A stretch of DNA of 60,203 nt. Origin: CAYNYI01 sp964401455 (GTDB lineage Bacteria; Fibrobacterota; OXYB2-FULL-49-7; CAYNYI01). The notes below the pieces were generated by a model. The model had not been told where the DNA came from and made no database searches. It was given only the letters and a program-made list of their open reading frames with translations. This document shows positions 8,636 through 18,266 of the stretch, piece after piece (the first letter of the stretch is position 1; the number at the start of each line of letters is the position of its first letter). The stretch spans positions 1 through 60,203 of the forward strand of contig CAYNYI010000003.1 in NCBI GenBank assembly GCA_964401455.1, read 5' to 3'. A program made the position numbers and the translations under genes.

Positions 8636-9946
8636 TCAATTCCGGTTAGAAAAAACTTTATCCGCTCCGACGCCGTCTGTATTCTCTACTAAATATATTA
8701 TAAGCGTTACCAGAGGAAAAAGCCTTTTCGATTTAATAAGTTTTTTTCCCTCGTTCACGGGGTCAACACATGCCCCGCCGTCAGCGAAATATCGATTATA
8801 GAACATCCTCAGAAAAGCCCTGTCGGCAAACGCGGCTTCGCTGATTCCGGCAACTGCAATGGTATATTCCGATTGTGCCAGGGCTTTATAATAATCGTCA
8901 TAACCAAGCGGGTAAATTGCTGCATCTATCCCGGCTTCGGAAAGCACAGAAACAATTTCGTCAGCGATAATAGACGATACCGTATCGGACATTTGAAAAA
9001 TTACAGAACATTCTTCAGGAAGCAAGCCATCAGAAGCGCTTTCAGAGACAGCGGCGGGAAAATCCATATTTCCGCCGACAGTACCGTTACCAAAAATTTT
9101 ATATGGCAGCAGGCCGTATACATCAAGAGACTCCGAAAATAAAGCGTGAAGCCCGCTACTGTGTCTGTTAAGCGCTAAAAAATAATTCTGTTTACGAAAT
9201 TCTTTTATGGTGAAATCGTATTTTCTGCTGCTGCGGAGATAATCCAGATTGTCATAATTATACAATTCGAACGCGTCTATCTTTCCTTTTTTGAGAGAGG
9301 ATATTTTATTATCAATATTCATCTCTTTGAGAATGATTTCCGGCATTGCCGATTTAACTTCTGAAACAAGCCGGATGCCCTCGTCGCTTAAATCTATTAA
9401 ATAATCTCCCCCGGTTACAACCCGTTTTTCCCCCGGGCTGAAATACTGAATCCCGGTAAAAGGATCAAGAAATGCCGCCGGAAAAAAAGGTCCGGGTTCT
9501 ACAAGCTCAATCTCAAGGAGTTCCCGGGATACCGGTATAAAGCCATCAATCGAATAGGAAGATCCTGATTTAACAGAACTGAATCCTTTAACATTTCCGA
9601 AAATAAGCGATGAGTACGATTTATACCACCAGGATTTTTTCTTCCATGATTCTAGAAAAGAGAAAGCATCCGCTTTGCGTCCCCCGGGAAGACGGTAATC
9701 CGGGTTAATCTTCATCCTATACCTTTTCTCGCCGGAAGCAGCGATGGAAAGCGCCCCGTTTTCACCATCCACCGGCGGAGCGAGAAATAGCGCGGCATAT
9801 TCATATGGAATATCAAAACAGAATCCCTCTTTAAAGTACTCAATTCCTCCTAGGTCAAAAGCAGGGGCTATTCTGTAGTTTTTCTGCGCATTGACAAAAA
9901 AACACGTTGAGGCAATAACAACGAGTAATTTAGCTATCAGTCTCAT
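8636..9946 (-). CDS. exported protein resembling family 5 solute-binding proteins
   Basis: The 436-aa protein begins with a clear signal peptide (MRLIAKLLVVIASTCFFVNA). Its layout recalls the Dpp/Opp (SBP_bac_5) family: a short block like the one where substrate proteins read RF-x-DG (MKINPDYRLPGGRKADAF), a central segment about a reduced set of parameters (SLKKGKIDAFELYNYDNLDYL), and a late segment with SVLSEAGIDAAIYPLGYDDY that matches the usual 'll..aGi.v....y' strand. It is shorter than a typical OppA (about 520-550 aa), and no permease or ATPase genes are adjacent. It may be a diverged or repurposed binding protein. It leads the operon that ends with mnmA. Confidence 0.55.
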   Translation of the reverse strand: MRLIAKLLVVIASTCFFVNAQKNYRIAPAFDLGGIEYFKEGFCFDIPYEYAALFLAPPVDGENGALSIAASGEKRYRMKINPDYRLPGGRKADAFSFLESWKKKSWWYKSYSSLIFGNVKGFSSVKSGSSYSIDGFIPVSRELLEIELVEPGPFFPAAFLDPFTGIQYFSPGEKRVVTGGDYLIDLSDEGIRLVSEVKSAMPEIILKEMNIDNKISSLKKGKIDAFELYNYDNLDYLRSSRKYDFTIKEFRKQNYFLALNRHSSGLHALFSESLDVYGLLPYKIFGNGTVGGNMDFPAAVSESASDGLLPEECSVIFQMSDTVSSIIADEIVSVLSEAGIDAAIYPLGYDDYYKALAQSEYTIAVAGISEAAFADRAFLRMFYNRYFADGGACVDPVNEGKKLIKSKRLFPLVTLIIYLVENTDGVGADKVFSNRN

Positions 9947-9985
9947 TTTAGAAAATCCGGTGATTTACTCAATCATTTAATTCTT

Positions 9986-10013
9986 TTGAAACACGCATAC
10001 TCTAATATATATT
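9986..10013 (+). promoter_or_regulatory. candidate promoter for the class A PBP gene
   Basis: TTGAAA (9986-9991) and TATATT (10008-10013) are separated by 16 bases. The -10 box ends only 11 bases before the ATG at 10025, so the mRNA would have a leader of about five bases, and no Shine-Dalgarno sequence is present. The divergent gene starts at 9946, so the 78-base gap must hold both promoters. Confidence 0.4.
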
Positions 10014-10024
10014 TTTAAATTCAG

Positions 10025-12841
10025 ATGAAAAAGATAATTAAAATAATACCGATACTCTTTCTGCTCCTGGCAGGCACCTATTTTATTTCCAAAAAAATAT
10101 TCTATTCATACTTTTGGAAAGCGGGCACAGAGCTGGCTGAATTGGAAAAATCAGGCAGGCTTTCCAGAAACTTCGGGGCAGTCTGGAAGGAGATAAACCG
10201 GCAGAAAAGAATCGATAATATCAACAGCCGTGCCAGATTCTCTGAAGAAAAGGGGCGCATACTATACAGGAAAACACCTGAACCGGAAGAAAAACAGGAA
10301 ACAGCCCTTACGCAAACTGATACTGTAAACTACCCCTCACTTATGGCTGTGGGTGAGCTCAATCAGCTTGGCGAATTCCGAAAAAAAATATCGGTAACCG
10401 ACAGAATAAATAAAACCCTGGCGGAAATAGTAACAACTCATAATTGCGCGGAAATCTCCGAATTTCCCGAAGCACTAAAATCCGCAGTAATACTTTCCGA
10501 AGATAAAAACTTCTATAACAGCAAAACGGGACTGGAATTCAATTCATATATACGCGCAATTCTAAAATGGATATGGAAAAAGGTTCGCTTTAAAAGCGCA
10601 AGGATTGGAGGGGTAAGCACTATACCGCAGCAGGTCTCAAGACTGCTCCTCTCAAAATATGATTCACGCGGCTACCGTTTTGTAGAGCGAAGCCTTAACC
10701 GCAAACTCAGAGAAATGAAGATAGCCTGCGCGCTAAAACAGCTCTATACGGACGATGAAATACTCCAGGTTTATCTGAACCACTGCGTTACTGCTGAGAA
10801 AAGCCTTACCGGTTATAAAGATATTGCTGAGCATCTTTTTGGCAAAAAGCTTGATCAGCTCTCCGATGCCGAGTGCATTTACCTCTCGCGCATAGTGAAA
10901 TGGAACCGAAATATCCCCTCAAAGATTAAAAAGCAAACCACTGTTGACCTTCCGAGAATAGCCGCGGAACTCGGCTGGGACAAAGAAAAACAGAATAAAG
11001 TTCTTGAAGAGATCAAGGATCTTGAATTTAATGAATTTAATGTAATTAAGACAAGCCACCACCACATTATAGATCTGGCAAACGAATACTGGCTTCAAAT
11101 ATGCGGCAAAAACGGGATGAAGAATACTGAATTAAGTGAGATGAATCTTCTTGCTCCGGAATCCCTAATCAGGAGAAAAGGCGATCTCACCATTTCACTT
11201 CATATAGACTCCGATTTGCAGAATGAAATTGAAGAGCTGGTTGACAAACGCGGTTACGGAAACGATACTCTGATAAGGACAGATGTCCGCGCAGGGAGCT
11301 TCGGTGAATTCATAGGTGGAAAAAGACTTCCGCCCGATACCGTAGATCTTATATCAACCGCAAAGAGTGACACCTTTTTCACCGAACCCGGCTCGGTAAT
11401 CAGGACAAAAGTAAATAAGGGTGACACTCTAATAAAAAACATAAGATACAGCAAACGCTCCGGAAAAATACGCAGATCGGTTTTTATCTACAAACGGGGC
11501 ATACTTAAAGTCAACGGCCAGTATTTCGCTTATGCTGTAATAGACGCTGAAACAGGGAGGATACTGGCCTATTACTCAAGAGACAGAATCGGGAGCAGTC
11601 TCAGTTGCCTTAACCGCTATCCTCTGCCAAACGGCAGTTCAACTGCCAAACCTATACTCCACGCATTGGCTATGGATCTTGGCATATACAAACCATCCAC
11701 TCTCATTTGCGACAGCAATGAAGTAGCCTGCCCCGCCCCGTGGCAACGCAGTTTTCTCAAAGATAAAAACGGACATATATACGGTATGCAATATTCTAAT
11801 ACCGGAAACAAGAAGCCTTATAAAGTAGCAAACCATGACAGAAAATTCCAGGGTTGGGATTATCCATACAAACATTTGGCGGAGTCCAATAATATAGTCG
11901 CTGTAGAAACAGTTTATCGTCTCAACGATACGGTATTCAATAATAAATGTGAAATAAATGAGGGGGCGGGCGCTTTATCCGGTTATTTTTATAGACTCGG
12001 GATTCTGGAAAAAATGCGTGAGAAATTCTGTGGCGAAGAAATTACAGGCGTTCGTATATATAAGGAACTGGCAAGAATAAGCGGAGCGGATGCCGACAGT
12101 CTGACCTACAATCACCGTAGATACCCTTTCGGAGACAAACTCTATTCTGTTGCGTTGGGGACTCTCGAACTGACCCTTCTTCAGCAGGCTCACCTGTTTA
12201 ATATCTTCTATGAGGGCCGCCTTATAAACAATCCTGAAGAACACCCGTCACTGTTTATAAAGAACGCCGTTTTTAACGGGGATACCGTGCGTTTCAATGA
12301 CCCGTTGAAATCCGTAAAACCTTTTTCGAACATTCAGAACATAAGACCCGCGCTGCTTGGCATGCATAAAAGGCTTACATCCAACACCTATGATCGCCTC
12401 GGTAAATTTGATATGCCGTTTCCAAAGCATGCTCGGGCTGAAGATATCAAACTTTCAAATTATGCGAAAAGCGGGACTACTGACGATATAATAAGACCAT
12501 ATAACGCGGACAGCAGAAGCGGAGAAAAGACAAATTACGGACTCTGGAACGCTACTATAAGAGTCTATCTTCCTGCCGATTCCGGTAAACCGAGAGATAT
12601 TACCGTAGCCTGCGTAGGAGAATGTAATTTAAAAAACACCGGCCCCCGGGACGGTAAAACACTGCATAAGTTTATAACAAAAGCTTTACTTGAAAAATAC
12701 GGCCGCCCTTCCCCGGATGGCTTTTACACACAGTACGAAAAACATATCAAATTACTTCCGACAGACACTCTCTCATACTGTCCGGAAAAGAAAAAAGAAA
12801 AAACAAAGGGTATAATGGAACTTTTCAGGAATTTTTTCTGA
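10025..12841 (+). CDS. class A penicillin-binding protein (transglycosylase-transpeptidase)
   Basis: The 938-aa bifunctional enzyme should polymerise and cross-link peptidoglycan in the periplasm. One membrane helix lies near residues 5-22. The glycosyltransferase 51 domain has SEDKNFYNSKTG (E159), GGVSTIPQQ (195-203) and RKLREMKIACALK (from R226). The usual His of the ED-x-x-F-x-x-H-x-G motif is replaced. The transpeptidase domain has the full serine set: STAK (539-542), SNN (621-623) and KSGT (815-818). A linker with a long insertion separates the two domains. Its final 17 bases overlap the convergent methyltransferase gene. Confidence 0.9.
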   Translation: MKKIIKIIPILFLLLAGTYFISKKIFYSYFWKAGTELAELEKSGRLSRNFGAVWKEINRQKRIDNINSRARFSEEKGRILYRKTPEPEEKQETALTQTDTVNYPSLMAVGELNQLGEFRKKISVTDRINKTLAEIVTTHNCAEISEFPEALKSAVILSEDKNFYNSKTGLEFNSYIRAILKWIWKKVRFKSARIGGVSTIPQQVSRLLLSKYDSRGYRFVERSLNRKLREMKIACALKQLYTDDEILQVYLNHCVTAEKSLTGYKDIAEHLFGKKLDQLSDAECIYLSRIVKWNRNIPSKIKKQTTVDLPRIAAELGWDKEKQNKVLEEIKDLEFNEFNVIKTSHHHIIDLANEYWLQICGKNGMKNTELSEMNLLAPESLIRRKGDLTISLHIDSDLQNEIEELVDKRGYGNDTLIRTDVRAGSFGEFIGGKRLPPDTVDLISTAKSDTFFTEPGSVIRTKVNKGDTLIKNIRYSKRSGKIRRSVFIYKRGILKVNGQYFAYAVIDAETGRILAYYSRDRIGSSLSCLNRYPLPNGSSTAKPILHALAMDLGIYKPSTLICDSNEVACPAPWQRSFLKDKNGHIYGMQYSNTGNKKPYKVANHDRKFQGWDYPYKHLAESNNIVAVETVYRLNDTVFNNKCEINEGAGALSGYFYRLGILEKMREKFCGEEITGVRIYKELARISGADADSLTYNHRRYPFGDKLYSVALGTLELTLLQQAHLFNIFYEGRLINNPEEHPSLFIKNAVFNGDTVRFNDPLKSVKPFSNIQNIRPALLGMHKRLTSNTYDRLGKFDMPFPKHARAEDIKLSNYAKSGTTDDIIRPYNADSRSGEKTNYGLWNATIRVYLPADSGKPRDITVACVGECNLKNTGPRDGKTLHKFITKALLEKYGRPSPDGFYTQYEKHIKLLPTDTLSYCPEKKKEKTKGIMELFRNFF

Positions 12842-13493
12842 CAATCACCTGTATCTGCGCAAGCGCTTTACCCATTGTCTGATCAACGGGAAATCTTAAC
12901 AGCCGGGAAAATACACCCGCGGGAGAGGGTACTCGCGTTTTATTGGCAAAATACTGCAGAGCGCTTGTAAATAGAGCCGCGGGAACAGCGATAAACCTCG
13001 GCCAGAACCCGTGATTTATTAGAACTCTTTTATAATTATTCTCACACACCTTTATGCTGACCATTTCCGCTCCCGGCAGGCGTGAGACCATGTCTATCAG
13101 GTTGTGTGAAACAGGCGACCAACTCTTCTTTTTTGAAATAGTAAACGTCGCTTTATGGTCTTTATTGAACAGACTCGGCCAGTAACCTTGTTCGTAGAGA
13201 TCCTCGTCAGGGACAATAAGGACAAGATGTCCTCCCGGTTGCAAAAGTTCCCACCATGTTGAAAGCGCCGAAACGGGATCTTTCATGTGTTCAAGGCAGT
13301 GAGCGCTGAATACATAATCGAATTTTTCATCTATGTATCTCGTTATTTCGTTTGCATCACCGTCTTCAACGTCGAAGCACCGGGCTGAAGAACATACCGG
13401 GTCCTTGCCGGAACCAATATCAATACCCTTACCTCTAATAAGAGACAGTTCTTCTTCATTGAAAAGTGCGCGTGTTTTGGAAGCCTCATTCAT
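12825..13493 (-). CDS. class I SAM-dependent methyltransferase
   Basis: The 222-aa protein has the Rossmann methyltransferase core. Motif I is GIDIGSGKDP, followed by an acidic strand end (FDVEDGDANE). The segment DYVFSAHCLEHMKDP then LLQPGGHLVLIVPDEDLYEQG is characteristic of Methyltransf_11-like enzymes acting on small molecules or lipid/sugar acceptors. The C-terminal 60 residues are partly hydrophobic (FIAVPAALFTSALQYF). The substrate cannot be told from sequence. The gene is a single transcription unit facing the PBP gene. Confidence 0.8.
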   Translation of the reverse strand: MNEASKTRALFNEEELSLIRGKGIDIGSGKDPVCSSARCFDVEDGDANEITRYIDEKFDYVFSAHCLEHMKDPVSALSTWWELLQPGGHLVLIVPDEDLYEQGYWPSLFNKDHKATFTISKKKSWSPVSHNLIDMVSRLPGAEMVSIKVCENNYKRVLINHGFWPRFIAVPAALFTSALQYFANKTRVPSPAGVFSRLLRFPVDQTMGKALAQIQVIVRKNS

Positions 13494-13576
13494 TGCAGGT
13501 AATATAATAATTTTTTAATTTAAGTAAGAGGCATATTTTTGTATATTATTACCGCATTTTTATAAAACCTCGATCT

Positions 13577-15439
13577 ATGAACAGGATACGGAACAAAATG
13601 AGAAAAAATTTCAGAGAAGCAGTAAAAGAAACCATAATCCTTGGCGACGGAGCCATGGGAACCGAAATATATAAGAAGGGCTTTTTCGTAAACCGTAATT
13701 ACGACCTGCTGAATATAGAGTCTCCCGACACAATTAAAAGTATTCATACGGCTTATATAGAAGCAGGAGCAAACTTTATAGAAACGAACACTTTCGGTGC
13801 AAACAGAAATTATCTGACACGGGCGGGGGCCCCCGATAAAGTTGCGCAGGTAAACAAGGCCGGAGTAAAGATCGCGAGGGAAGCGGCCGGAGAGGACATA
13901 TGGGTAGTAGGCTCAATGGGGCCTTCCGGACTTCTCCCCCCTCCGTTCGGTAAAGAACCGGAAGAAAAGATTTTCGAGATTTTCCGTGAACAATCCAAAG
14001 TCCTCATTGAAGGCGAAATCGACGCTTTGTTTATTGAGACTTTCAGGGATATGAAAGAAGCGGAGATCGCTGTAAGAGCAGTCCGGGATATATCAAAGGA
14101 TATTCCCCTCGCTCTTCTTTACAGTTTCAGCATGATCAGAAACGGGATATACAGCGACATAAATCCCGAGCATTGCGCGAAAGAAGCCGCCGGGCTGCCT
14201 ATAGACATAATCGGTGCGAACTGCTCAGGCCCCAGAGACATTCTTGAAGCCGTCAAAACTTTCCGCGAAGCGACCGATTTTCATGTCGCGGCGATGGCGA
14301 ATGCGGGAATACCTCAGGAAATGGACGGAAGAAAAATGTATATGGCGAACCCCGAATACATGGCCGAATATGCCATGAGGTTCGCCGACAGCGGTGCATC
14401 AATAATTGCCGGCTGCTGCGGCACCGGTCCGGCAACAATCACAAAAATGAAAAGATATCTAAGCAGCCGGATTCCGATAAGAAGAACCTCGCACAAGACT
14501 ATAAAAATAAAAGAAGATGAACCTCTTGATCCGGTACCTCTTTCCGAGAAAAGCAAATTTGCCGCGGATCTGGGAAAAAAGTTTCAGATAAGCGTTGAAC
14601 TCCGGCTTCCCGCCAGCCTTGATCCCTCCCGTGCTTTAGACGGAGCAAAAATGCTTACCGACAACGGCATTGACATAGTAAACATACCTGACGGACCGCG
14701 GGCCATGGCCAGGATGAGTCCGATGTCTCTGGCCGTTCTGCTCAAAGAAAAAGCAAGAGTAGAGTCTATTGTGCATTATTGCTGCCGGGACAGAAACCTT
14801 CTCGGAATGCAGATGGACCTGATCGGCGCGCATATGATAAATATAAACAACTTATTGATAGTAACCGGCGATCCTCCCAAAATGGGTAACGCACCTGACG
14901 CCACCCCGGTTTTTGACGTAGATTCGATAGGCCTTTTAAAAGTAGCCGCCAATCTAAACAGGGGTCTGGACATCGCGGGTAACAGCCTCGGTTCCGCGGC
15001 AAGCCTGGTTCTCGGTACAGGATGTAATCCGGGAGCTGAAGATTTTGAAAAAGAAGCGGAAAGGTTCGGGAAAAAGATAGAAGCAGGCGCGGAATATGTA
15101 TTCTCCCAGCCGGTTTACCGGGACACCTTTCTGAAATCTTTTTTAAAAAGGACATCAGCTTTCCCGAAAATTCCATTTTTTACCGGAATTCTTCCACTGG
15201 CGAGTCTCAGAAACGCGGAGTTTTTGCATAACGAAGTACCCGGCATGAGCATACCGAAAGACATCCTGAACCGCATGGCTTCTCACAAAACCAAAGAGGC
15301 TCAGCACGAAGAAGGAATTAAAATTGCCAGAGAGATGCTTGAATCGGTCATGGATGACAAAAGGGTAAACGGCGCATATATATATCCGCCTTTCGGCAAA
15401 TATGAAGCAGTCCTTAAAATAGTGGAAGGCCTTATCTGA
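13577..15439 (+). CDS. bifunctional homocysteine S-methyltransferase / methylenetetrahydrofolate reductase
   Basis: The 620-aa fusion combines two steps of one-carbon metabolism. Residues 1-300 form a homocysteine S-methyltransferase: LGDGAMGTEIYKKG at the start, the zinc-binding GANCSG, and GCCGTGP near residue 280. Residues from about 315 to the end form a MetF-like reductase, with CCRDRNLLGMQMDLIGAH, NNLLIVTGDPPKMG, TGCNPGA and FSQPVYR. This fused form is known in several bacterial phyla. The start could instead be the ATG at 13598 (MRKNFREAVK), which lies closer to family N-termini. It heads a tight plus-strand run ending with nifU. Confidence 0.93.
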   Translation: MNRIRNKMRKNFREAVKETIILGDGAMGTEIYKKGFFVNRNYDLLNIESPDTIKSIHTAYIEAGANFIETNTFGANRNYLTRAGAPDKVAQVNKAGVKIAREAAGEDIWVVGSMGPSGLLPPPFGKEPEEKIFEIFREQSKVLIEGEIDALFIETFRDMKEAEIAVRAVRDISKDIPLALLYSFSMIRNGIYSDINPEHCAKEAAGLPIDIIGANCSGPRDILEAVKTFREATDFHVAAMANAGIPQEMDGRKMYMANPEYMAEYAMRFADSGASIIAGCCGTGPATITKMKRYLSSRIPIRRTSHKTIKIKEDEPLDPVPLSEKSKFAADLGKKFQISVELRLPASLDPSRALDGAKMLTDNGIDIVNIPDGPRAMARMSPMSLAVLLKEKARVESIVHYCCRDRNLLGMQMDLIGAHMININNLLIVTGDPPKMGNAPDATPVFDVDSIGLLKVAANLNRGLDIAGNSLGSAASLVLGTGCNPGAEDFEKEAERFGKKIEAGAEYVFSQPVYRDTFLKSFLKRTSAFPKIPFFTGILPLASLRNAEFLHNEVPGMSIPKDILNRMASHKTKEAQHEEGIKIAREMLESVMDDKRVNGAYIYPPFGKYEAVLKIVEGLI

Positions 15440-15444
15440 GCGGA

Positions 15445-16356
15445 ATGGAAAATCCGCATATGCAAACCGCAACTCCGGGTCAGCAGCCGCTTAACACATT
15501 CGACACTTTATGGATTATATTTTTAGTGGTCCTCTGGGCCGGCAATTCAGTAATCGTAAAAATAGCGGTCGGAGGAATACCTCCATTCTATGCTGCTTTT
15601 TTCCGCTTCGGAGCCGCGCTGCCTTTCATAGCGATATACGCCCTCAGAAATAACAACGACATAAGAGTCAGCTTCAGAGAACTTGCCGGAATATTTATTC
15701 AGTCGCTCATAGTAGTCTCTCAGATATTCTTTTTCAATTACAGCTCAAGATACACAACGGGAGGCAGAATCAGCCTTTTCCTTTTTATGTATCCTCTGCT
15801 CGTGCCTGTCCTCGGTCCCCTATTCATCAAAGAGGAGAGCTTCGACAAAAAAAAGGCGGCCGGTATGCTCATATCCTTCACAGGCATACTGATTGCTCTG
15901 CGGGGGTCGTTTTTTTCAGAAGACGGTGCTTCTACTCTTCGAGGAGATATTGCAGCTATTATAAGCTGCCTCATTCTCGCGGTAAACATCGTAAATAACA
16001 AAAGGCTGGTAAGGACAATAGACAGATGGAAGGTTCTTTTCTGGCAAATATCCTTCTCAGTTTCGTTTTTTATGATTTGCGGGATGATTTTTGAAAGCAT
16101 TACTTTGGCTGCCGTACCGTCAGAATCATGGGCCGCTGTCGCTTATCAGGCTTTCGCGGTTTCTGTAATCTGTTTCATGTCCTGGCAACATTTAATCGCG
16201 ATCCATAACTCATCCGAGGTTACCGTTTTCTTTTTCGCCACACCGCTTTTCGGTATGCTTCTTGGAATGATTATTCTCGGGGAACCCTTTGACCCATATC
16301 TGCTAACAGCAGGAATAACCGTTGGCGCCGGCATATACATGGTAAACAGAAAATGA
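15445..16356 (+). CDS. EamA/DMT-superfamily permease
   Basis: The 303-aa protein is almost entirely hydrophobic, with about ten predicted membrane helices in two repeated halves of five, the hallmark of drug/metabolite transporters. The first half contains WAGNSVIVKIAVGGIPP and FRFGAALPF; the second ends with FATPLFGMLLGMIILGEP, the usual last-pair motif. The transported compound is unknown. It begins five bases after the upstream gene and its stop overlaps the start of the methyltransferase (ATGA), so it is co-translated with its neighbours. Confidence 0.88.
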   Translation: MENPHMQTATPGQQPLNTFDTLWIIFLVVLWAGNSVIVKIAVGGIPPFYAAFFRFGAALPFIAIYALRNNNDIRVSFRELAGIFIQSLIVVSQIFFFNYSSRYTTGGRISLFLFMYPLLVPVLGPLFIKEESFDKKKAAGMLISFTGILIALRGSFFSEDGASTLRGDIAAIISCLILAVNIVNNKRLVRTIDRWKVLFWQISFSVSFFMICGMIFESITLAAVPSESWAAVAYQAFAVSVICFMSWQHLIAIHNSSEVTVFFFATPLFGMLLGMIILGEPFDPYLLTAGITVGAGIYMVNRK

Positions 16357-17063
16357 ACTCTGAAAAACCTCTGATAAAAATTTTCGAGCGAATAGCCCCT
16401 GCTTATGAGCGGACAAACCATATGCTTACTTTTTTTATGGACAAACATTGGCGCAGCCGCGCAGCCGCGCTTTTGTTTACATCCGGAGATCATCCGAGAG
16501 TACATGCCGACCTGTGCAGCGGTACCGGAGAAACAGCGCGGATTATTAAAGCCCGCTTTCGAGAAACCCGTGTTATTTCCGTGGACATATCAGAGCATAT
16601 GCTCAAAACGGAAAAAACCGGCAAGGAAAAGGACGGAATAATGTTATGCAGAGCGGACACTTTTTCTCTGCCTTTCAGGACAGATTCCCTTGATGAGGTC
16701 TCAATAACCTTCGCGCTCAGAAACCTTGAGACCCTGGGTGGATTAGAAAAAGCGTTCAGGGAAATAAGCAGGATTCTCAAACCGGGCGGGCGTCTTATGA
16801 CAGCGGAAACGAGCCAGCCGTCATCTTATATTGTAAGGTCGATTTTCCATTTTTACGCAAAAAAAGCTGTGCCTTTTTTTGGGGGAATTCTTTCCGGATC
16901 CCGAGAAGGATTTAAATATCTCGGGGGAACAATGAAAAATTTCCACGACGAAAAATCTCTCTCCCAAATAATGCAAAGATCAGGATTACAGGTAATAAAA
17001 ACCAGAAAATACTTTTTTGGAGCGATTGCCGTCCACATATGCGGAAAACCTTGCCAGGATTAA
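16353..17063 (+). CDS. ubiE: UbiE/MenG-family methyltransferase
   Basis: The 236-aa enzyme starts IFERIAPAYERTNHMLTFFM and has DKHWRSRAA, the N-terminal signature of the demethylmenaquinone/ubiquinone C-methyltransferase family. Motif I is ADLCSGTGETARI, followed by VDISEHML and EVSITFALRNLE, another family block. The late LKPGGRLMTAETSQP and HDEKSLSQIMQRSG also fit. It most likely methylates a quinone ring, but no other menaquinone gene is present here, so the substrate is an inference. It overlaps the permease by four bases. Confidence 0.85.
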   Translation: MNSEKPLIKIFERIAPAYERTNHMLTFFMDKHWRSRAAALLFTSGDHPRVHADLCSGTGETARIIKARFRETRVISVDISEHMLKTEKTGKEKDGIMLCRADTFSLPFRTDSLDEVSITFALRNLETLGGLEKAFREISRILKPGGRLMTAETSQPSSYIVRSIFHFYAKKAVPFFGGILSGSREGFKYLGGTMKNFHDEKSLSQIMQRSGLQVIKTRKYFFGAIAVHICGKPCQD

Positions 17064-17099
17064 AACCAATATCCTATATTAAAAGCAGGAGAAAAAGTT

Positions 17100-18263
17100 A
17101 TGAAAAAAATATACCTGGATAATAACGCCACAACGATGTGCGACCCGGAAGCCGCGGCAGAGTCCGCGCAGTTCCTCGGGGAAATATACGGAAATCCCTC
17201 AAGCCTGCACAATTTCGGGATTGAGGCCATGCGTAAGGTCCGTGAATATTACGATACCCTCTACGAAGCTTTTAACGCATCCGATTCCGATGATATTATA
17301 GTCAATTCCTGCGGAACTGAAAGCAACAATACTGTTCTAAAAACAGTTTATGACACTTTCATACGTACCGGAAAACGCAGGAAGATAATTACTACCAATG
17401 TAGAACATCCTGCGATAAACGAGCCGCTCGAATACCTGAAAGAACTCGGAGCCGAACCGGTCTTTCTCCCCGTTGATAAAAACGGTGCAGTAAGCGCCGA
17501 ACAGGCGGCGGAAGCCATTGACACCGATACCGCACTCGTATCGGTGATGTGGGCAAACAATGAAACGGGAGTAATAATGCCGGTAGAGGAAATACTTGAA
17601 ATCTGCCGTTCCAGAGATGTCCTTTTCCACACCGACGCCACACAGGCCGTCGGGAAAATAAAAATGGATTTAACAAAATTCAAACCTGATTATCTGACTT
17701 TTTCGGCGCACAAATTCCATGGCCCTAAAGGCGTTGGAGGACTTTTTATAAAAAACGGGGCTCCGGCCCGTCCGCTTTTATACGGCGGCGAACAAATGCG
17801 CCGACTCCGGGCAGGCACTGTAAATACTTTGGGGATAGCCGGAATGGCCATTGCGGCTAAAAAGGCCGCCGATTCCCTTGAATTCGAACAGACCGAGGTT
17901 CGCCGGATGCGCGACCGCCTAGAAGCCGGACTGCTTGAGATCCCAGACACAGTTCTGAACGGACATCCTGAAAACCGTGTCCCTAATACCGCAAACATAA
18001 GTTTTCTTCATATTGAAGGCGAGGCGATGCTTTGGGACCTTAACGAAAACGGAATAGCCGCCTCAACCGGAAGCGCCTGCTCCTCAGAAGAGCTTGCGCC
18101 TTCCAGCGTACTTTCCAACATGGGGAGCGACCCTGAAAGGACCCACACAGCGTTAAGGTTCTCGCTAAGCCGTTTTAATACAATGGAAGAAATTGAATAC
18201 ACTGTAAATACCGTTAAAAAAATAGTTAACAGACTCAGGACGATATCCGGAAGGAAGGGATAA
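17100..18263 (+). CDS. nifS: cysteine desulfurase (NifS/IscS family)
   Basis: The 387-aa PLP enzyme removes sulfur from cysteine and hands it on as persulfide. The start MKKIYLDNNATTMCDP is diagnostic. The PLP lysine is K205 in SAHKFHGPKG, and the persulfide-forming cysteine is C327 in STGSACSSEE. ATG is preceded by AGGAG at good spacing. The next gene, nifU, starts three bases after the stop, making this an Fe-S cluster assembly pair. No nitrogenase gene is nearby, so the pair likely serves general Fe-S maturation, as in epsilonproteobacteria and other anaerobes. Confidence 0.95.
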   Translation: MKKIYLDNNATTMCDPEAAAESAQFLGEIYGNPSSLHNFGIEAMRKVREYYDTLYEAFNASDSDDIIVNSCGTESNNTVLKTVYDTFIRTGKRRKIITTNVEHPAINEPLEYLKELGAEPVFLPVDKNGAVSAEQAAEAIDTDTALVSVMWANNETGVIMPVEEILEICRSRDVLFHTDATQAVGKIKMDLTKFKPDYLTFSAHKFHGPKGVGGLFIKNGAPARPLLYGGEQMRRLRAGTVNTLGIAGMAIAAKKAADSLEFEQTEVRRMRDRLEAGLLEIPDTVLNGHPENRVPNTANISFLHIEGEAMLWDLNENGIAASTGSACSSEELAPSSVLSNMGSDPERTHTALRFSLSRFNTMEEIEYTVNTVKKIVNRLRTISGRKG

Positions 18264-18266
18264 AAA

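Noticed and set aside
14766..15176. 136-codon frame antisense to the MTHFR half
   Set aside because: Arg/Leu/Pro-rich composition typical of an antisense shadow; no start signal and no recognisable domain.
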